DNA of 46,567 nucleotides from Pseudomonadales bacterium (GTDB taxonomy: Bacteria; Pseudomonadota; Gammaproteobacteria; Pseudomonadales; Ketobacteraceae): NCBI GenBank assembly GCA_002701845.1, contig NZXG01000051.1, forward strand, positions 1 through 46,567, given 5' to 3'. Position numbers and translations under genes: made by a program. The notes under the pieces were generated by a model. It saw nothing but the letters and a program-made list of their open reading frames with translations. It was not told the DNA's origin and made no database searches. Below, piece by piece: positions 23,721-33,414 of this stretch (the stretch's first letter is position 1; each line of letters opens with the position of its first letter).

Positions 23721-25844
23721 ATGACTCAGTCGCACCTTAAGCAGCATTCCCTCAAAACGGTTTTCTTTCTGGTTCTGGCACTGGGGGCCGCAGCCTCCAA
23801 CCTGGCGGCATTGCCGGCCGACGACGACGCCCTCAAGCCCACCCGGGCTCAGGCCATCACTTCGATCCGGGTCCTTGATGGGGTTAATCGATATCACATG
23901 CGCAAGCACGAGCTGGACGACGAACTGTCCCGGGAGCTGTTTGAACGCTACATTGAAACCCTGGACGGCGGCAAAGCTTATTTTCTGGCCAGCGACATTG
24001 CGGAATTCGAACGCTATCGGGTCCAGCTGGATGACGCTCTGCAACGTTCCAACCTGCACCCGGCTTTTGAGATTTTCAACCGCTATCAGCAGCGCATGCG
24101 CGAACGGCTGGATTATTCCCTGGGGTTGCTGGACCGCGGCATCGGCCGGCTGGACTTCAGTAAGGATGAAACCCTGGAGCGGGATCCGGAAAAAAGCCAT
24201 TGGGCAAAGAGCCACGCCGAGTTGGACGATTTATCACGCCGGCGCCTGAAAGACACCATCATCACCATGCGTCTGATGGGCAAAGCGGACGAGGAAATTG
24301 AGGAAACCCTGCAGCGCCGGTTCCGTAATCAGCTGAATCGGGTCAATCAGGCCAACAGTGAGGACGCCTTCGAAATCTACATGAACGCGTTCACCCAGAT
24401 TTACGATCCCCACACCCAGTACTTTTCCCCCAAAGTCTCGGAAAATTTTGATATCAACATGAGCCTGCAACTGGAAGGCATAGGCGCGGTATTACAAAGC
24501 GACGATGAATACACCAAGGTGGTGAGCCTGGTGACCGGAGGCCCGGCGGAGAAAAGTCAGCAACTGAAAGAAGCGGATCGCATCATCGGTGTGGGGCAAC
24601 AGAAAGATGACATCATCGATGTGGTGGGCTGGCGTTTGGACGAGGTGGTGCAGAGAATTCGCGGCAAGAAAGACACGATGGTGTATCTGGAAGTGATTCC
24701 AGCGGATTCCAAAAGCGACGCTCACACCAAGGTGATCGGCATCAAGCGGGACACGGTGAAGCTGGAGGATCGCGCGGCCCGGTCCGAGATTATGGAAATC
24801 GACGCGCCTTCCGGCCAGCAGAAAATCGGTATCATCAACGTACCCACTTTTTACGCCAACCTGGAGTGTCTGAAAAATGCCGGCAGTCAATGCCGCTCCA
24901 CCACCTTTGACGTGGCGGCGCTGATCAAGGAATTAAAGCAGCAGGAGATCGATGGCCTGGTGATGGATCTGCGCAATAATGGCGGCGGTTCTCTCACCGA
25001 AGTGAATCAGTTGCTGGGGCTGTTTATCAAAACCGGACCCACGGTACAAATCAAGTCCTACAATGGCGCGGTGGAAGTACTGGAAGACCACGATCCCGAC
25101 GTACTCTACGACGGCCCGTTGGCGGTAATGGTGAACCGATTGAGTGCGTCGGCTTCGGAAATTTTTGCCGGTGCCATTCAGGATTACCAGCGCGGCATCA
25201 TCGTGGGGGACCGCACCTTCGGCAAGGGCACGGTGCAGTCGCTGCATCCCCTGAACTACGGTGACCGGGGCGACCGGCTGAAAGTGACCATGGCCAAATT
25301 CTACCGTATTTCAGGCGTCAGCAATCAGCACGCCGGTATCGTGCCGGACATCGAATTCCCCAGCCTGATCGATCACGAGGAAATCGGCGAAAGCTCCCTG
25401 CCCCATGCCCTGCCCTCGGATCGCATCAAGCCGGCCCGCTACCACCGGGACCCGATGCTGGAGACGTCGCTCACCTATTTGCGCACCGCCCACGAGGATC
25501 GCATCGATGACAACCCGGAGTTCCAGTATGTTATGGACCAGATGGAAAGCATTGAGAAGGCCAGAGCCGAGACCCGGGTCAGCCTGAACTGGAAAGTCCG
25601 GCAGCGGGAGAAAGAGGCACTGGATGCCCGCCGTCTGGCCATAGAGAACAAACGGCGCAAGGCGCTGGGACAGCCGCTGTTCAAAACCTTTGCCGAGTTC
25701 CGGGATTCCACCGAGGACGAAGAATCCACCAGTCAGGCGAATGCCGAAACGCTGGAAATCGACTATGAGCTGAAGGAAACCGGGCACATTCTGGCTGATT
25801 TTATTGCACTGCAGGAATCCCAGACCCGAATGGCTCAACATTGA
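23721..25844 (+). CDS. prc: Periplasmic tail-specific protease Prc (Tsp)
   Basis: A 707-residue C-terminal processing serine protease (E. coli Prc is 682). It degrades proteins with nonpolar C-termini in the periplasm and trims penicillin-binding protein 3 and peptidoglycan hydrolases. A signal peptide (KTVFFLVLALGAAASNLAA) leads to an N-terminal helical domain, then a PDZ domain (about 230-330), then the S41 core. The catalytic set aligns with E. coli Ser430/Asp441/Lys455: Ser477 in SASASEIFAG, Asp488 and Lys502 in TFGKGTVQ. The C-terminal DUF3340-type region is present. The start follows a short TAGGATCA. It overlaps the HIT gene by one base. Confidence 0.95.
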   Translation: MTQSHLKQHSLKTVFFLVLALGAAASNLAALPADDDALKPTRAQAITSIRVLDGVNRYHMRKHELDDELSRELFERYIETLDGGKAYFLASDIAEFERYRVQLDDALQRSNLHPAFEIFNRYQQRMRERLDYSLGLLDRGIGRLDFSKDETLERDPEKSHWAKSHAELDDLSRRRLKDTIITMRLMGKADEEIEETLQRRFRNQLNRVNQANSEDAFEIYMNAFTQIYDPHTQYFSPKVSENFDINMSLQLEGIGAVLQSDDEYTKVVSLVTGGPAEKSQQLKEADRIIGVGQQKDDIIDVVGWRLDEVVQRIRGKKDTMVYLEVIPADSKSDAHTKVIGIKRDTVKLEDRAARSEIMEIDAPSGQQKIGIINVPTFYANLECLKNAGSQCRSTTFDVAALIKELKQQEIDGLVMDLRNNGGGSLTEVNQLLGLFIKTGPTVQIKSYNGAVEVLEDHDPDVLYDGPLAVMVNRLSASASEIFAGAIQDYQRGIIVGDRTFGKGTVQSLHPLNYGDRGDRLKVTMAKFYRISGVSNQHAGIVPDIEFPSLIDHEEIGESSLPHALPSDRIKPARYHRDPMLETSLTYLRTAHEDRIDDNPEFQYVMDQMESIEKARAETRVSLNWKVRQREKEALDARRLAIENKRRKALGQPLFKTFAEFRDSTEDEESTSQANAETLEIDYELKETGHILADFIALQESQTRMAQH

Positions 25845-26260
25845 TGAGCTTTGAACTGCATCCGCAACTGGCCGCTGACACCCATCGGGTGAGCGAGACC
25901 GACGACTGCCTGCTGTTAGTGATGAACGACCGGCAGTATCCGTGGTTTATCGTGGTTCCGAAAGTGGAGGCCACCACCGAATGGCATCATCTGGACCCGG
26001 ACCAGCAAACCAGAGTGCATGGGTTCTGTGTCTCCGTGGGGCAGGCAATCCAGAGCGTATTTGGCAGCCGCAAGATCAATACCGCGGCACTGGGCAATAT
26101 AGTGAGCCAGTTGCACATCCATGTGATTGGGCGCACCCCGGATGATCCTGCCTGGCCCGGGCCGGTATGGGGCGCCCAGCCTCCGTTGCCCCTGTCCGAT
26201 GCTGACGTGGAAACACGGACGCTGATGATGAAGCAATATCTTGGGGCTGATAATCACTGA
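25844..26260 (+). CDS. HIT-family nucleotide hydrolase/transferase-like protein
   Basis: A 138-residue HIT-superfamily protein. The triad region reads QLHIHVIGR, so the first His of the usual HxHxH is Gln while the last two, including the nucleophile position, remain. It is followed by DDPAWPGPVWG. This Q-type variant is common in a proteobacterial subfamily of unknown substrate, often labelled diadenosine polyphosphate hydrolase-like. Its ATG shares the final base of the prc stop (TGATG), indicating translational coupling. A TTG three bases earlier is an alternative start. A functional link with prc is not obvious. Confidence 0.85.
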   Translation: MSFELHPQLAADTHRVSETDDCLLLVMNDRQYPWFIVVPKVEATTEWHHLDPDQQTRVHGFCVSVGQAIQSVFGSRKINTAALGNIVSQLHIHVIGRTPDDPAWPGPVWGAQPPLPLSDADVETRTLMMKQYLGADNH

Positions 26261-26303
26261 TAGTCGGAGCGGGTGAAACCGACTCAATTGCGCCGAAGCA
26301 ACC

Positions 26304-28784
26304 ATGACAACGATACTCCGAGCCGCATGCTGCGTTACCTGGCCGTTGGGCCTTCTGCTGATGATCCTGCTGGGACAGGCCACAGCGGCGAACGCCGATG
26401 CAGTGGCGGTGGATGAGCAGCAAAGCGTCTACAACCTTGCACGCCATCTGCAAATTCTGGAGGATCCGGGAGGTAATATCCGGGTCAGTGATTTTTTATC
26501 CGGCGCCGAAACCTACGACTGGTATCAAGTGGCCGACGACATACCCAACCAGGGTTATAAAAACGGCGCTTTCTGGTACCGCATCAGCCTCTTCAATCGT
26601 CACGATACCCGCACCGAATGGCTGTTGAATGTGGATTATCCGTTACTGGATTATCTTGACCTCTATATTGTCCGGGGCGGTGAAATCATTCAGGCCCACC
26701 ACGTAGGCGACAAGCTGCCCCATGAGCACCGCCCGGTGGACCATCGTAATTTCGTCTTCCCCATCAGTCTTCCCACGGGTTCCACCACTCAGCTTTTTAT
26801 CCGGGTGGAAACCGAAGGCTCAGTAAAAATGCCCCTGTATCTGTGGGAGGAAGCCGAGTTTATCAAGTCCGATCAGCGCTTTATGCTCAGCCAGGGTGTA
26901 TTCATCGGCGGCATGTTTATCATGTTCTTTTATAACCTGTTCCTGTTCTTCATTGTTCGTGACTCCTCTTATCTTTACTACGTGTGTTATCTGCTGTTCC
27001 AGATGTTCGCGTTTTCCTGCTGGCGGGGATTCAGCTACCAGTACCTCTGGCCCAGCTGGCCGCTGTGGAATCAGATCGCCATTGTATTTTTCCTCGGAGG
27101 CACCATCACCTTCGCCCTGTTGTTCTCCATGTTTTTCCTCAAAGTGCGCCGCCACCTGCCGCGCTTGTTCTATTTGATGACATTCGGTGTGCTGGTGGGG
27201 GTGGGCCTGATGGCGGCCAGCTTTGTGCTTAGTTACAGCGCCCTGTTGCAGGTGGCCATGTATTCCCTGATTGCGGTGGTGATCCTTAACCTCACCGCCG
27301 GTATTAACGCCTGGCGCAAAGGGGTGCACGTGGCCAGTTACTACACTCTGGCCTGGGTCACCGTCGCCTTCGGCTTCACCACGTTCAGTCTGAATTACAC
27401 TGGTCTGATACCCAGCAATTTCGTCACCGAGAACGCCGCGCAGATTGGTGCCGCCATCGAAGTGATTCTGCTCTCTATGGCATTTGGCAGTTTCTTCACT
27501 GAAGAGCGCAGAGCCAAGGCCAAAGCCCAAAGCCAACTGCTGGAAAAAATGCGTGAAGCCTACAAGGCCCAGGCCGCCAGCGTTGCCAAAAGCGAGTTCC
27601 TGGCCAAGATGAGCCATGAAATCCGCACCCCGATGAATGGCGTGATCGGTATTGCCGAGCTGTTGCGGGAAACCGAACTGGATCGGGACCAACGACGTTA
27701 CGTGGATACCATTTATAATTCCTGCAACGCGCTGTTGCATCTGATCAACGATATTCTGGATCTGGCCAAGATTGAGGCCAAACGCATGGATCTGGAACGC
27801 ATTCCATTTAATCCCCACGATCTGATTGATGAGTGTTTGGCGGTATTCCAGAGCAAGGAGTTGTCCAGCAATCTGAGCTTTTACACCCGGGTGGCGGACG
27901 ACCTGCCACCGGTATTGATCGGCGACCCCACCCGCCTGCGGCAGGTACTGTTGAACCTGATGAGTAACGCGGTGAAGTTCACACAGTACGGCAGTATCGG
28001 TATCAGTGCCAGTGTGGAAGAACGTAACGAGCAGCGGGTCACGGTGGCATTTCAGGTACGGGATACCGGCATCGGTATCTCCCGGGAAATCCAGAAAACC
28101 CTGTTCTCACCCTTCACCCAGGCCGACAGCTCCACCACCCGTCGTTATGGCGGCACCGGCCTGGGCCTGTCCATTTGCAAAGAACTGGTGCATGTGATGG
28201 GCGGTGATATCGGCGTGGACAGCGACAGTGGCCAGGGGTCCACGTTCTGGTTCACTTGCCGCTTCGAAGTGGGTCGACATCAGGATTTACCTGTCGACCC
28301 GGGCCGTGCGGTGGCCGCGCTGCTGGCACCGGAGCCGGGGACCGAGCTGGATGTTCGAATACTGGTGGCAGAGGATAACGAAGTGAATCGGGTGGTGATT
28401 AACGGGTTGATCACCAAGCTGGGCGCGCACGGCGAGTTCGTCAGTAACGGTCGGGAGGCCGTACATTACTATCAGCGCCACCACCAGAAACTGGATCTGG
28501 TGCTGATGGACTGTGAGATGCCGGATCTGGATGGTTATGCCGCCACCCGGGAAATCCGCCAGTTTGAACTGGAGTCCATGCTGCCAAGGAAACCGATCAT
28601 CGCCGTAACCGCCCATGCGGTTGGTGAATCACGGGAACTCTGCCTGCAGGCGGGGATGGATGAATACATTACCAAACCGATCCGGCTGGAGGCCCTGCGC
28701 AGGAAAATTCTCGACCTCGGCGCAGGTGGCAACAACGGCGCACGGCCGGCAAGCCAACCGGACCGATCGGCTCCGACGGGCTAG
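26304..28784 (+). CDS. 7TMR-DISM hybrid sensor histidine kinase
   Basis: An 826-residue inner-membrane signal transducer. A signal peptide is followed by a periplasmic 7TMR-DISMED2 domain (about 40-170, with [19 protein letters not shown]). Seven transmembrane helices (about 195-400) come next, then HisKA with phospho-acceptor His438 in [11 protein letters not shown], and HATPase with DTGIGIS and [15 protein letters not shown]-terminal receiver has Asp736 in [11 protein letters not shown]. There is no HPt domain and no separate response regulator beside it, so a phosphorelay partner must lie elsewhere. DISMED2 domains are thought to bind carbohydrate-like ligands. It is downstream of prc-HIT with a 43-base gap, and its stop faces yqcC. 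Confidence 0.93.
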   Translation: MTTILRAACCVTWPLGLLLMILLGQATAANADAVAVDEQQSVYNLARHLQILEDPGGNIRVSDFLSGAETYDWYQVADDIPNQGYKNGAFWYRISLFNRHDTRTEWLLNVDYPLLDYLDLYIVRGGEIIQAHHVGDKLPHEHRPVDHRNFVFPISLPTGSTTQLFIRVETEGSVKMPLYLWEEAEFIKSDQRFMLSQGVFIGGMFIMFFYNLFLFFIVRDSSYLYYVCYLLFQMFAFSCWRGFSYQYLWPSWPLWNQIAIVFFLGGTITFALLFSMFFLKVRRHLPRLFYLMTFGVLVGVGLMAASFVLSYSALLQVAMYSLIAVVILNLTAGINAWRKGVHVASYYTLAWVTVAFGFTTFSLNYTGLIPSNFVTENAAQIGAAIEVILLSMAFGSFFTEERRAKAKAQSQLLEKMREAYKAQAASVAKSEFLAKMSHEIRTPMNGVIGIAELLRETELDRDQRRYVDTIYNSCNALLHLINDILDLAKIEAKRMDLERIPFNPHDLIDECLAVFQSKELSSNLSFYTRVADDLPPVLIGDPTRLRQVLLNLMSNAVKFTQYGSIGISASVEERNEQRVTVAFQVRDTGIGISREIQKTLFSPFTQADSSTTRRYGGTGLGLSICKELVHVMGGDIGVDSDSGQGSTFWFTCRFEVGRHQDLPVDPGRAVAALLAPEPGTELDVRILVAEDNEVNRVVINGLITKLGAHGEFVSNGREAVHYYQRHHQKLDLVLMDCEMPDLDGYAATREIRQFELESMLPRKPIIAVTAHAVGESRELCLQAGMDEYITKPIRLEALRRKILDLGAGGNNGARPASQPDRSAPTG

Positions 28785-28791
28785 CGGGCGG

Positions 28792-29109
28792 CTAATCAAA
28801 TTGCGCGTCAAACCGCCGCAGCAGACCGATCAGAGGGTCAGCATATACTTCCAGATCCTTAAAATACTCCTCCGCCATGGGCGCCACCTCACAACTGGGC
28901 GGCAGCGGATGCTGACCCTCCAGCAGCGCTCTGAAGCGGGCCACGAACACCCATTGCAGCCACTGACTGAAAGTCATGGTGTCATAAAAGAAAGGCAACT
29001 CACTGGCAAAGGCGGAGGGTGGCGGGCTTTGCTCTTCCCACAGTTCCAATTCGCGCATTTCCGTCTCAACATTGGTGAGTAATGCCGTCAACAACCTGCG
29101 ATCAGTCAT
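28792..29109 (-). CDS. yqcC: YqcC family protein (DUF446)
   Basis: A 105-residue cytoplasmic protein of the YqcC family, a four-helix bundle of unknown function. Family features visible are the central PFFYDTMTFSQWLQWVFV and the late PLPPSCEVAPMAEEYF. AAGG lies seven bases before the ATG. In E. coli yqcC sits next to truC; here it lies alone between the hybrid kinase and a TolC-type channel, divergent from the latter. Confidence 0.88.
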   Translation of the reverse strand: MTDRRLLTALLTNVETEMRELELWEEQSPPPSAFASELPFFYDTMTFSQWLQWVFVARFRALLEGQHPLPPSCEVAPMAEEYFKDLEVYADPLIGLLRRFDAQFD

Positions 29110-29193
29110 AACAAACCTTCACTCGATTAAACCCGCAAACAATAATACACTCTCCCCTGGTCTATAGAAATCACACCGGAAACGGGGCACCAC

Positions 29194-30528
29194 ATGAAGA
29201 GTCAATTACTGCGCCGGCTGTTACTGCCTGTTGTCGGCCTCCTCTATGTCAGCACGCTACAGGCGGAAACTCTCACTTTGCGCCAGGCCTACCTGCTGGC
29301 GGAGGACAATGATCCCCAATGGGCCGCTGCCAAAAACACCTATTCCGCCAATCAACAGGTGGTGGACCTGAATCGATCGGGCGTTCTGCCACAGATCGGC
29401 TTACAGGGATCCTACAGTGAGAGCAACGTGGACTACGAGGATCTGGGGGACGACAGCTTCGACAGCCACAGCTATTCCGCCAGCGTGCGGCAACCGCTGT
29501 TTGATCTGGAAAGCTGGCACACCTACCAACTGGGCAAAGCCCTGGATAACCAATACAGCGCTGAGTTTCAAAACACCCGGGAGGATTTCCTGTTGCGGGT
29601 ACTCACCCTGTATCTGGATGTACTGCGCGCTGATGCCAATGTCACCTTTCGCCAGGCGGAGCAGGAGGCCATCGACCGTCAGCTGGAACAGAGCAAACAG
29701 CGCTTTGAAGTGGGGCTGGTGGCCATCACGGACGTGCATGAAGCCCAGGCGGCCTATGATACGGCGGTGAGCGCCCGCATCGCCGCGGAAAGCGACCTGT
29801 TCGTAGCCCTGCGGCAGTTGGAAACCGTCACCGGCGTGCAGGTGGATGATGTCGTGAATCTGAGCCCCGAGCTGCCCATTCTGCCCCCGGAACCGGCGGA
29901 TCTGGACACCTGGATTAAGGGCGCCCTGGAACGCAATGCCAGTCTGCAGGCGGCCAATTTTGCGGTCAATGCGGCGGAACAGAACTACAAGAGCCAGCGT
30001 GGCCGCCACGCCCCCACCCTGGATCTGGTGGGTACCCACAGTTATACCAGCACCGGAGCACCCACCTCCATCGGCACCGAGCAACCGGACACCACCCGGG
30101 ACGTGATCTCCCTTGAGCTGGCCATGCCCCTGTATTCCGGTGGCGGAATCAGCGCCAGCCGGCGGCAGAGCCACTACCAGTTCCTGGCCACCCAGGATCA
30201 ACAGCGGCTGGCCCGGCGCGCCACCATTCAGGACACCACCAGCTTCTACCAGTTGACTGTGGCCAACGTGGCCCAGGTGAAGGCCCGCAATCAAAGCACC
30301 GTCTCCGCCCGGGTGGCCCTGGAAGCCACCCAGGCCGGTTACGAAGCCGGCACCCGCACTATCGTTGACGTACTCAACGTACAACGCAACCTGTTTCAGA
30401 ACGAACGGGATTACACCAATGCCCGCTTCGACTATGTGCTGAATTCACTGCGCCTGAAGCGGGCGGCGGGCGTACTCACCGCGGAAGAGCTGTTAACCCT
30501 GAATCAGTGGATGGCCAAACAGCCCTAA
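29194..30528 (+). CDS. TolC-family outer-membrane channel protein
   Basis: A 444-residue exported protein of the TolC/outer-membrane efflux family, forming the trimeric exit duct of type I secretion or multidrug pumps. A signal peptide (LLLPVVGLLYVSTLQAETLT) is followed by two repeated OEP modules. The first has YSASVRQPLFDLESWHTYQL and the second LELAMPLYSGGGISASRRQ, and the FEVGLVAITDVHEAQ and YEAGTRTIVDVLNVQ repeats match. No membrane-fusion or RND/ABC gene adjoins it, as for housekeeping TolC in E. coli. Its stop overlaps the convergent SDR stop by four bases. Confidence 0.92.
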   Translation: MKSQLLRRLLLPVVGLLYVSTLQAETLTLRQAYLLAEDNDPQWAAAKNTYSANQQVVDLNRSGVLPQIGLQGSYSESNVDYEDLGDDSFDSHSYSASVRQPLFDLESWHTYQLGKALDNQYSAEFQNTREDFLLRVLTLYLDVLRADANVTFRQAEQEAIDRQLEQSKQRFEVGLVAITDVHEAQAAYDTAVSARIAAESDLFVALRQLETVTGVQVDDVVNLSPELPILPPEPADLDTWIKGALERNASLQAANFAVNAAEQNYKSQRGRHAPTLDLVGTHSYTSTGAPTSIGTEQPDTTRDVISLELAMPLYSGGGISASRRQSHYQFLATQDQQRLARRATIQDTTSFYQLTVANVAQVKARNQSTVSARVALEATQAGYEAGTRTIVDVLNVQRNLFQNERDYTNARFDYVLNSLRLKRAAGVLTAEELLTLNQWMAKQP

Positions 30529-31370
30529 GCGTTGTGCTTGGCGGCATTGCGCCGGGCTCCCCAGATCAGTAACGACTGATAGCCGGTGGGCAGCAGCCGC
30601 TGCATGGTGTCGATAACCCTGGCGTCCGTGCCGATCAGAATCCGGGCCCGGTCTTTCCTGACGCCGTCAATGATCACCTTCGCCGCCTGTTGCGGGGTGG
30701 TCATGGCGGCCTTATCAAACATCTTCGCCATCTTTTCCCGGTCCTGGGCACCAATGCCGCCGGTATCGCCCACCCGGGCGCTGCGGGCAATATTGGTTTT
30801 GATGCCACCGGGATGCACGCAGGATACCGCCACCCTGTCACCGCTGATGGCCAGCTCCTCACGTAAGGATTCGGTGAATCCGCGCACTGCGAATTTGGCG
30901 GCATTGTAGGCGCTTTGGGTAGGCACGCCGATCATCCCGAAGACGCTGGAAATGTTGATGATGTGGCCATCCCCGGACTGTTTGAGGTGGGGCAGGAAGG
31001 CCTTGGTGCCGTACACCACGCCCCAGAAATTAATATTCATCAGCCACTCAAAATTGTCGTAGCTCATGTTTTCCACGGTTTCGCTCAATGCCACTCCGGC
31101 ATTGTTGAAGATCAGATTCACCCGACCGTGCTCCGCCACTACCTGGTCCGCCCAGGCATAGACGGCCTCCCGGTCCGCCACGTCCAGGGCACTGGCACTG
31201 CACTTCACACCCTGGGATCGCACCTGCTGCAGCGTTTGCTCCAGAGCCTGCTGGTTGTTATCGGACAACGCCAGCTCACAACCCAGCTCCGCCAGCTCCA
31301 GCGCCAGTGCCTGGCCTATACCGGAACCGGCGCCGGTGATCGCGGCCACTTTACCTTTCAGTTGTTTCAT
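30525..31370 (-). CDS. Short-chain dehydrogenase/reductase
   Basis: A 281-residue classical SDR with the nucleotide motif TGAGSGIG (residues 14-21), NNAGVALSE, the catalytic serine in ISSVFG and YNAAK, and the PG motif HPGGIKTN. Asp/Asn at the end of strand 2 (LSDNNQQ) suggests NAD(H) preference, which is weak evidence. The substrate cannot be predicted; relatives act on alcohols, ketones or acyl groups. Its C-terminal segment (DTMQRLLPTGYQSLLIWGAR) is hydrophobic and could touch the membrane. It lies downstream of the rpsA terminator, so it probably has its own promoter. Confidence 0.88.
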   Translation of the reverse strand: MKQLKGKVAAITGAGSGIGQALALELAELGCELALSDNNQQALEQTLQQVRSQGVKCSASALDVADREAVYAWADQVVAEHGRVNLIFNNAGVALSETVENMSYDNFEWLMNINFWGVVYGTKAFLPHLKQSGDGHIINISSVFGMIGVPTQSAYNAAKFAVRGFTESLREELAISGDRVAVSCVHPGGIKTNIARSARVGDTGGIGAQDREKMAKMFDKAAMTTPQQAAKVIIDGVRKDRARILIGTDARVIDTMQRLLPTGYQSLLIWGARRNAAKHNA

Positions 31371-31410
31371 AAGTTATCTCCTGCACCCCCGGCCGTGCCA
31401 ACCACAGCCA

Positions 31411-31442
31411 TAAAAAAGGGCGGCCGGTTAGGGCCACCCTTT
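31411..31442 (-). terminator. Intrinsic terminator of rpsA
   Basis: Minus-strand stem AAAGGGTGGCC (31432-31442) pairs with GGCCGCCCTTT (31415-31425; one G-U pair) and runs into TTTTTT (31412-31417). It lies 30 bases after the rpsA stop and insulates the SDR gene downstream. Confidence 0.92.
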
Positions 31443-31472
31443 GTTTCCGCGAACAAGACAGGCATTAGCTGC

Positions 31473-33146
31473 CTACTTGTCAGCGTTTTCCAGTTGCTGC
31501 TTGATCAGATCACCAATGGTCTTCGGCGAAGCTTCCTGGTTCTGGTTCAGCGTCTTCATGGCTTCCTTCTCGTCCGCCACGTCCTTCGCCTTCACTGACA
31601 GGCTGATAGCCCGGTTCTTGCGATCCACGCTGATAATGCGGGCTTCCACCTGATCCCCTTCATTAAGGTGCGTGCGGGCATCTTCCACCCGGTCACGGCT
31701 CAGCTCAGAGGCTTTCAGAGTGGCTTCCACGCCGTCAATCAACTCCACGGTGGCACCCTTGGCATCCACTGCTTTCACGGTACCGGTTACAATGGCGCCC
31801 TTGTCGTTGTCCTGCACGTACATGGCAAAGGGATCCTGCTCCAGCTGTTTGATCCCCAGGGAGATACGCTCCCGCTCAGGATCCACGGAGAGGATGACGG
31901 TTTCAATTTCGTCGCCTTTCTTGTACTCACGGACCGCCTCTTCGCCGGGCAGATCCCAGGAAATGTCGGACAGGTGGACCAGGCCGTCGATACCGCCTTC
32001 CAGGCCGATGAAGATACCGAAGTCAGTGATGGACTTGATCTTGCCGGAAATGCGGTCGCCCTTGTTGAAGTTGGTGCCAAACTCTTCCCAGGGATTGGGC
32101 TTGCACTGCTTGATACCCAGGGAAATACGGCGGCGCTCCTCGTCGATGTCCAGTACCACAACGTCCACTTCCTCACCAATGGAAACCACCTTGGAGGGAT
32201 GTACGTTCTTGTTGGTCCAGTCCATTTCGGACACGTGCACCAGGCCTTCCACACCTTCTTCCAGCTCGGCAAAACAGCCATAGTCGGTGAGGTTGGTAAC
32301 CTTGGCCTTGACCCGGCTGCCTTCCGGATAACGCTGAGTGATTTCCACCCAGGGATCGGAACCCAGCTGCTTCAGGCCCAGGGAAACCCGGTTACGCTCA
32401 CGGTCAAACTTGAGCACTTTGACGTTGATCTCGTCGCCCACTTCCACGATTTCGCTGGGGTGTTTGATGCGTTTCCAGGCCATATCGGTAATGTGCAACA
32501 GACCGTCGATACCGCCCAGATCCACGAACGCACCGTAGTCGGTGAGGTTCTTGACGATACCCTTGACTTCCATTCCCTCCTGGAGTTTTTCCAGCAGGGC
32601 TTCGCGCTCGGCACTGTTTTCCGCTTCCAGCACGGCGCGGCGGGATACCACCACGTTATTACGCTTGGCATCCAGCTTGATAACCTTGAATTCCAGGTCT
32701 TTGTTTTCCAGGTGAGCGGTATCGCGCACCGGTCGAACGTCCACCAGGGATCCGGGCAGGAAGGCACGTACGGAGTCGATGTCCACGGTAAAGCCACCCT
32801 TGACCTTGCCGTTGATCACGCCCGTGACCACTTCCTCGGCGTCGAACGCCGCTTCCAGACGCTTCCAGGATTCAGCGCGCTTCGCCTTCTCGCGGGACAG
32901 TCGGGTTTCGCCCCAGCCGTCTTCCAGCGCTTCCAGGGCCACGTCGATTTCATCGCCCACATTGATTTCCAGTTCACCATCGGTAATGAACTGCTCGCGG
33001 GGAATGACGCCTTCGGATTTCAGTCCTGCGTATACGGTGACCCAGTCGTCGTCGATGGAAACGATGGTGCCTTTCACAATGGCACCGGGGGTCATATCAA
33101 CTTCTTTTAAGCTCTCTTCAAATAGTTCGGCAAAGCTTTCGCTCAT
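31473..33146 (-). CDS. rpsA: 30S ribosomal protein S1
   Basis: A 557-residue protein with six S1 RNA-binding repeats, the E. coli length. S1 delivers mRNA to the 30S subunit and melts leader structure. The N-terminal [10 protein letters not shown] anchors to S2, and the repeated [20 protein letters not shown] and later [20 protein letters not shown] show repeats 3 and 5. The ribosome-binding site before the ATG is poor (only AGG nine bases away), as in E. coli, where S1 represses its own weak, structured start site. A strong terminator follows. It is the last gene of the cluster that starts at gyrA, with a separate 268-base leader. Confidence 0.98.
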   Translation of the reverse strand: MSESFAELFEESLKEVDMTPGAIVKGTIVSIDDDWVTVYAGLKSEGVIPREQFITDGELEINVGDEIDVALEALEDGWGETRLSREKAKRAESWKRLEAAFDAEEVVTGVINGKVKGGFTVDIDSVRAFLPGSLVDVRPVRDTAHLENKDLEFKVIKLDAKRNNVVVSRRAVLEAENSAEREALLEKLQEGMEVKGIVKNLTDYGAFVDLGGIDGLLHITDMAWKRIKHPSEIVEVGDEINVKVLKFDRERNRVSLGLKQLGSDPWVEITQRYPEGSRVKAKVTNLTDYGCFAELEEGVEGLVHVSEMDWTNKNVHPSKVVSIGEEVDVVVLDIDEERRRISLGIKQCKPNPWEEFGTNFNKGDRISGKIKSITDFGIFIGLEGGIDGLVHLSDISWDLPGEEAVREYKKGDEIETVILSVDPERERISLGIKQLEQDPFAMYVQDNDKGAIVTGTVKAVDAKGATVELIDGVEATLKASELSRDRVEDARTHLNEGDQVEARIISVDRKNRAISLSVKAKDVADEKEAMKTLNQNQEASPKTIGDLIKQQLENADK

Positions 33147-33166
33147 GTGTTATACCTGTCTTGATT

Positions 33167-33183
33167 GCTGATCTGAAATCAGC
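33167..33183 (-). promoter_or_regulatory. Hairpin in the rpsA leader
   Basis: GCTGAT and ATCAGC form a 6-bp stem with a 5-base loop, ending about 20 bases before the rpsA ATG. A structured leader plus a poor Shine-Dalgarno is the arrangement used for S1 autorepression in gammaproteobacteria. The role here is inferred from that parallel. Confidence 0.4.
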
Positions 33184-33356
33184 GGATTACCACCATACGC
33201 CACCAGCACCGTACGGGTTGTTCTCGATTCGCTCGTGGGGGCCAGCTGGCACATACGGCCGCCACTAACGCCAAAAAGAAGCGGATGAAAACCACCCTGA
33301 GGTGCGTCCCCATACGCTTCACTTTATCTTCGCTCCGGACCCATGCCCGGTACTTT

Positions 33357-33374
33357 AAGCTGTCTAAGCTGTCT
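33357..33374. repeat. Tandem 9-bp repeat in the cmk-rpsA gap
   Basis: AAGCTGTCT occurs twice head-to-tail. It lies in the intergenic region that must hold the rpsA promoters (33147-33414). It may be an operator, a slippage product or chance. Confidence 0.5.
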
Positions 33375-33414
33375 GCGACCTGCCTACCGCGCTCCGCCTG
33401 CCAACCGCCGGAAT

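Noticed and set aside
23431-23721. 96-residue minus-strand open frame upstream of prc
   Set aside because: No ribosome-binding site, basic and low-complexity composition, and it covers the likely prc promoter region.
29401-30384. 327-residue minus-strand open frame antisense to the TolC-family gene
   Set aside because: The TolC-family frame has a signal peptide and matched internal repeats; the antisense frame has neither.
31668-33110. 480-residue plus-strand open frame antisense to rpsA
   Set aside because: A mirror of the codon bias of the highly expressed rpsA gene; its repeats merely reflect the S1 repeats.
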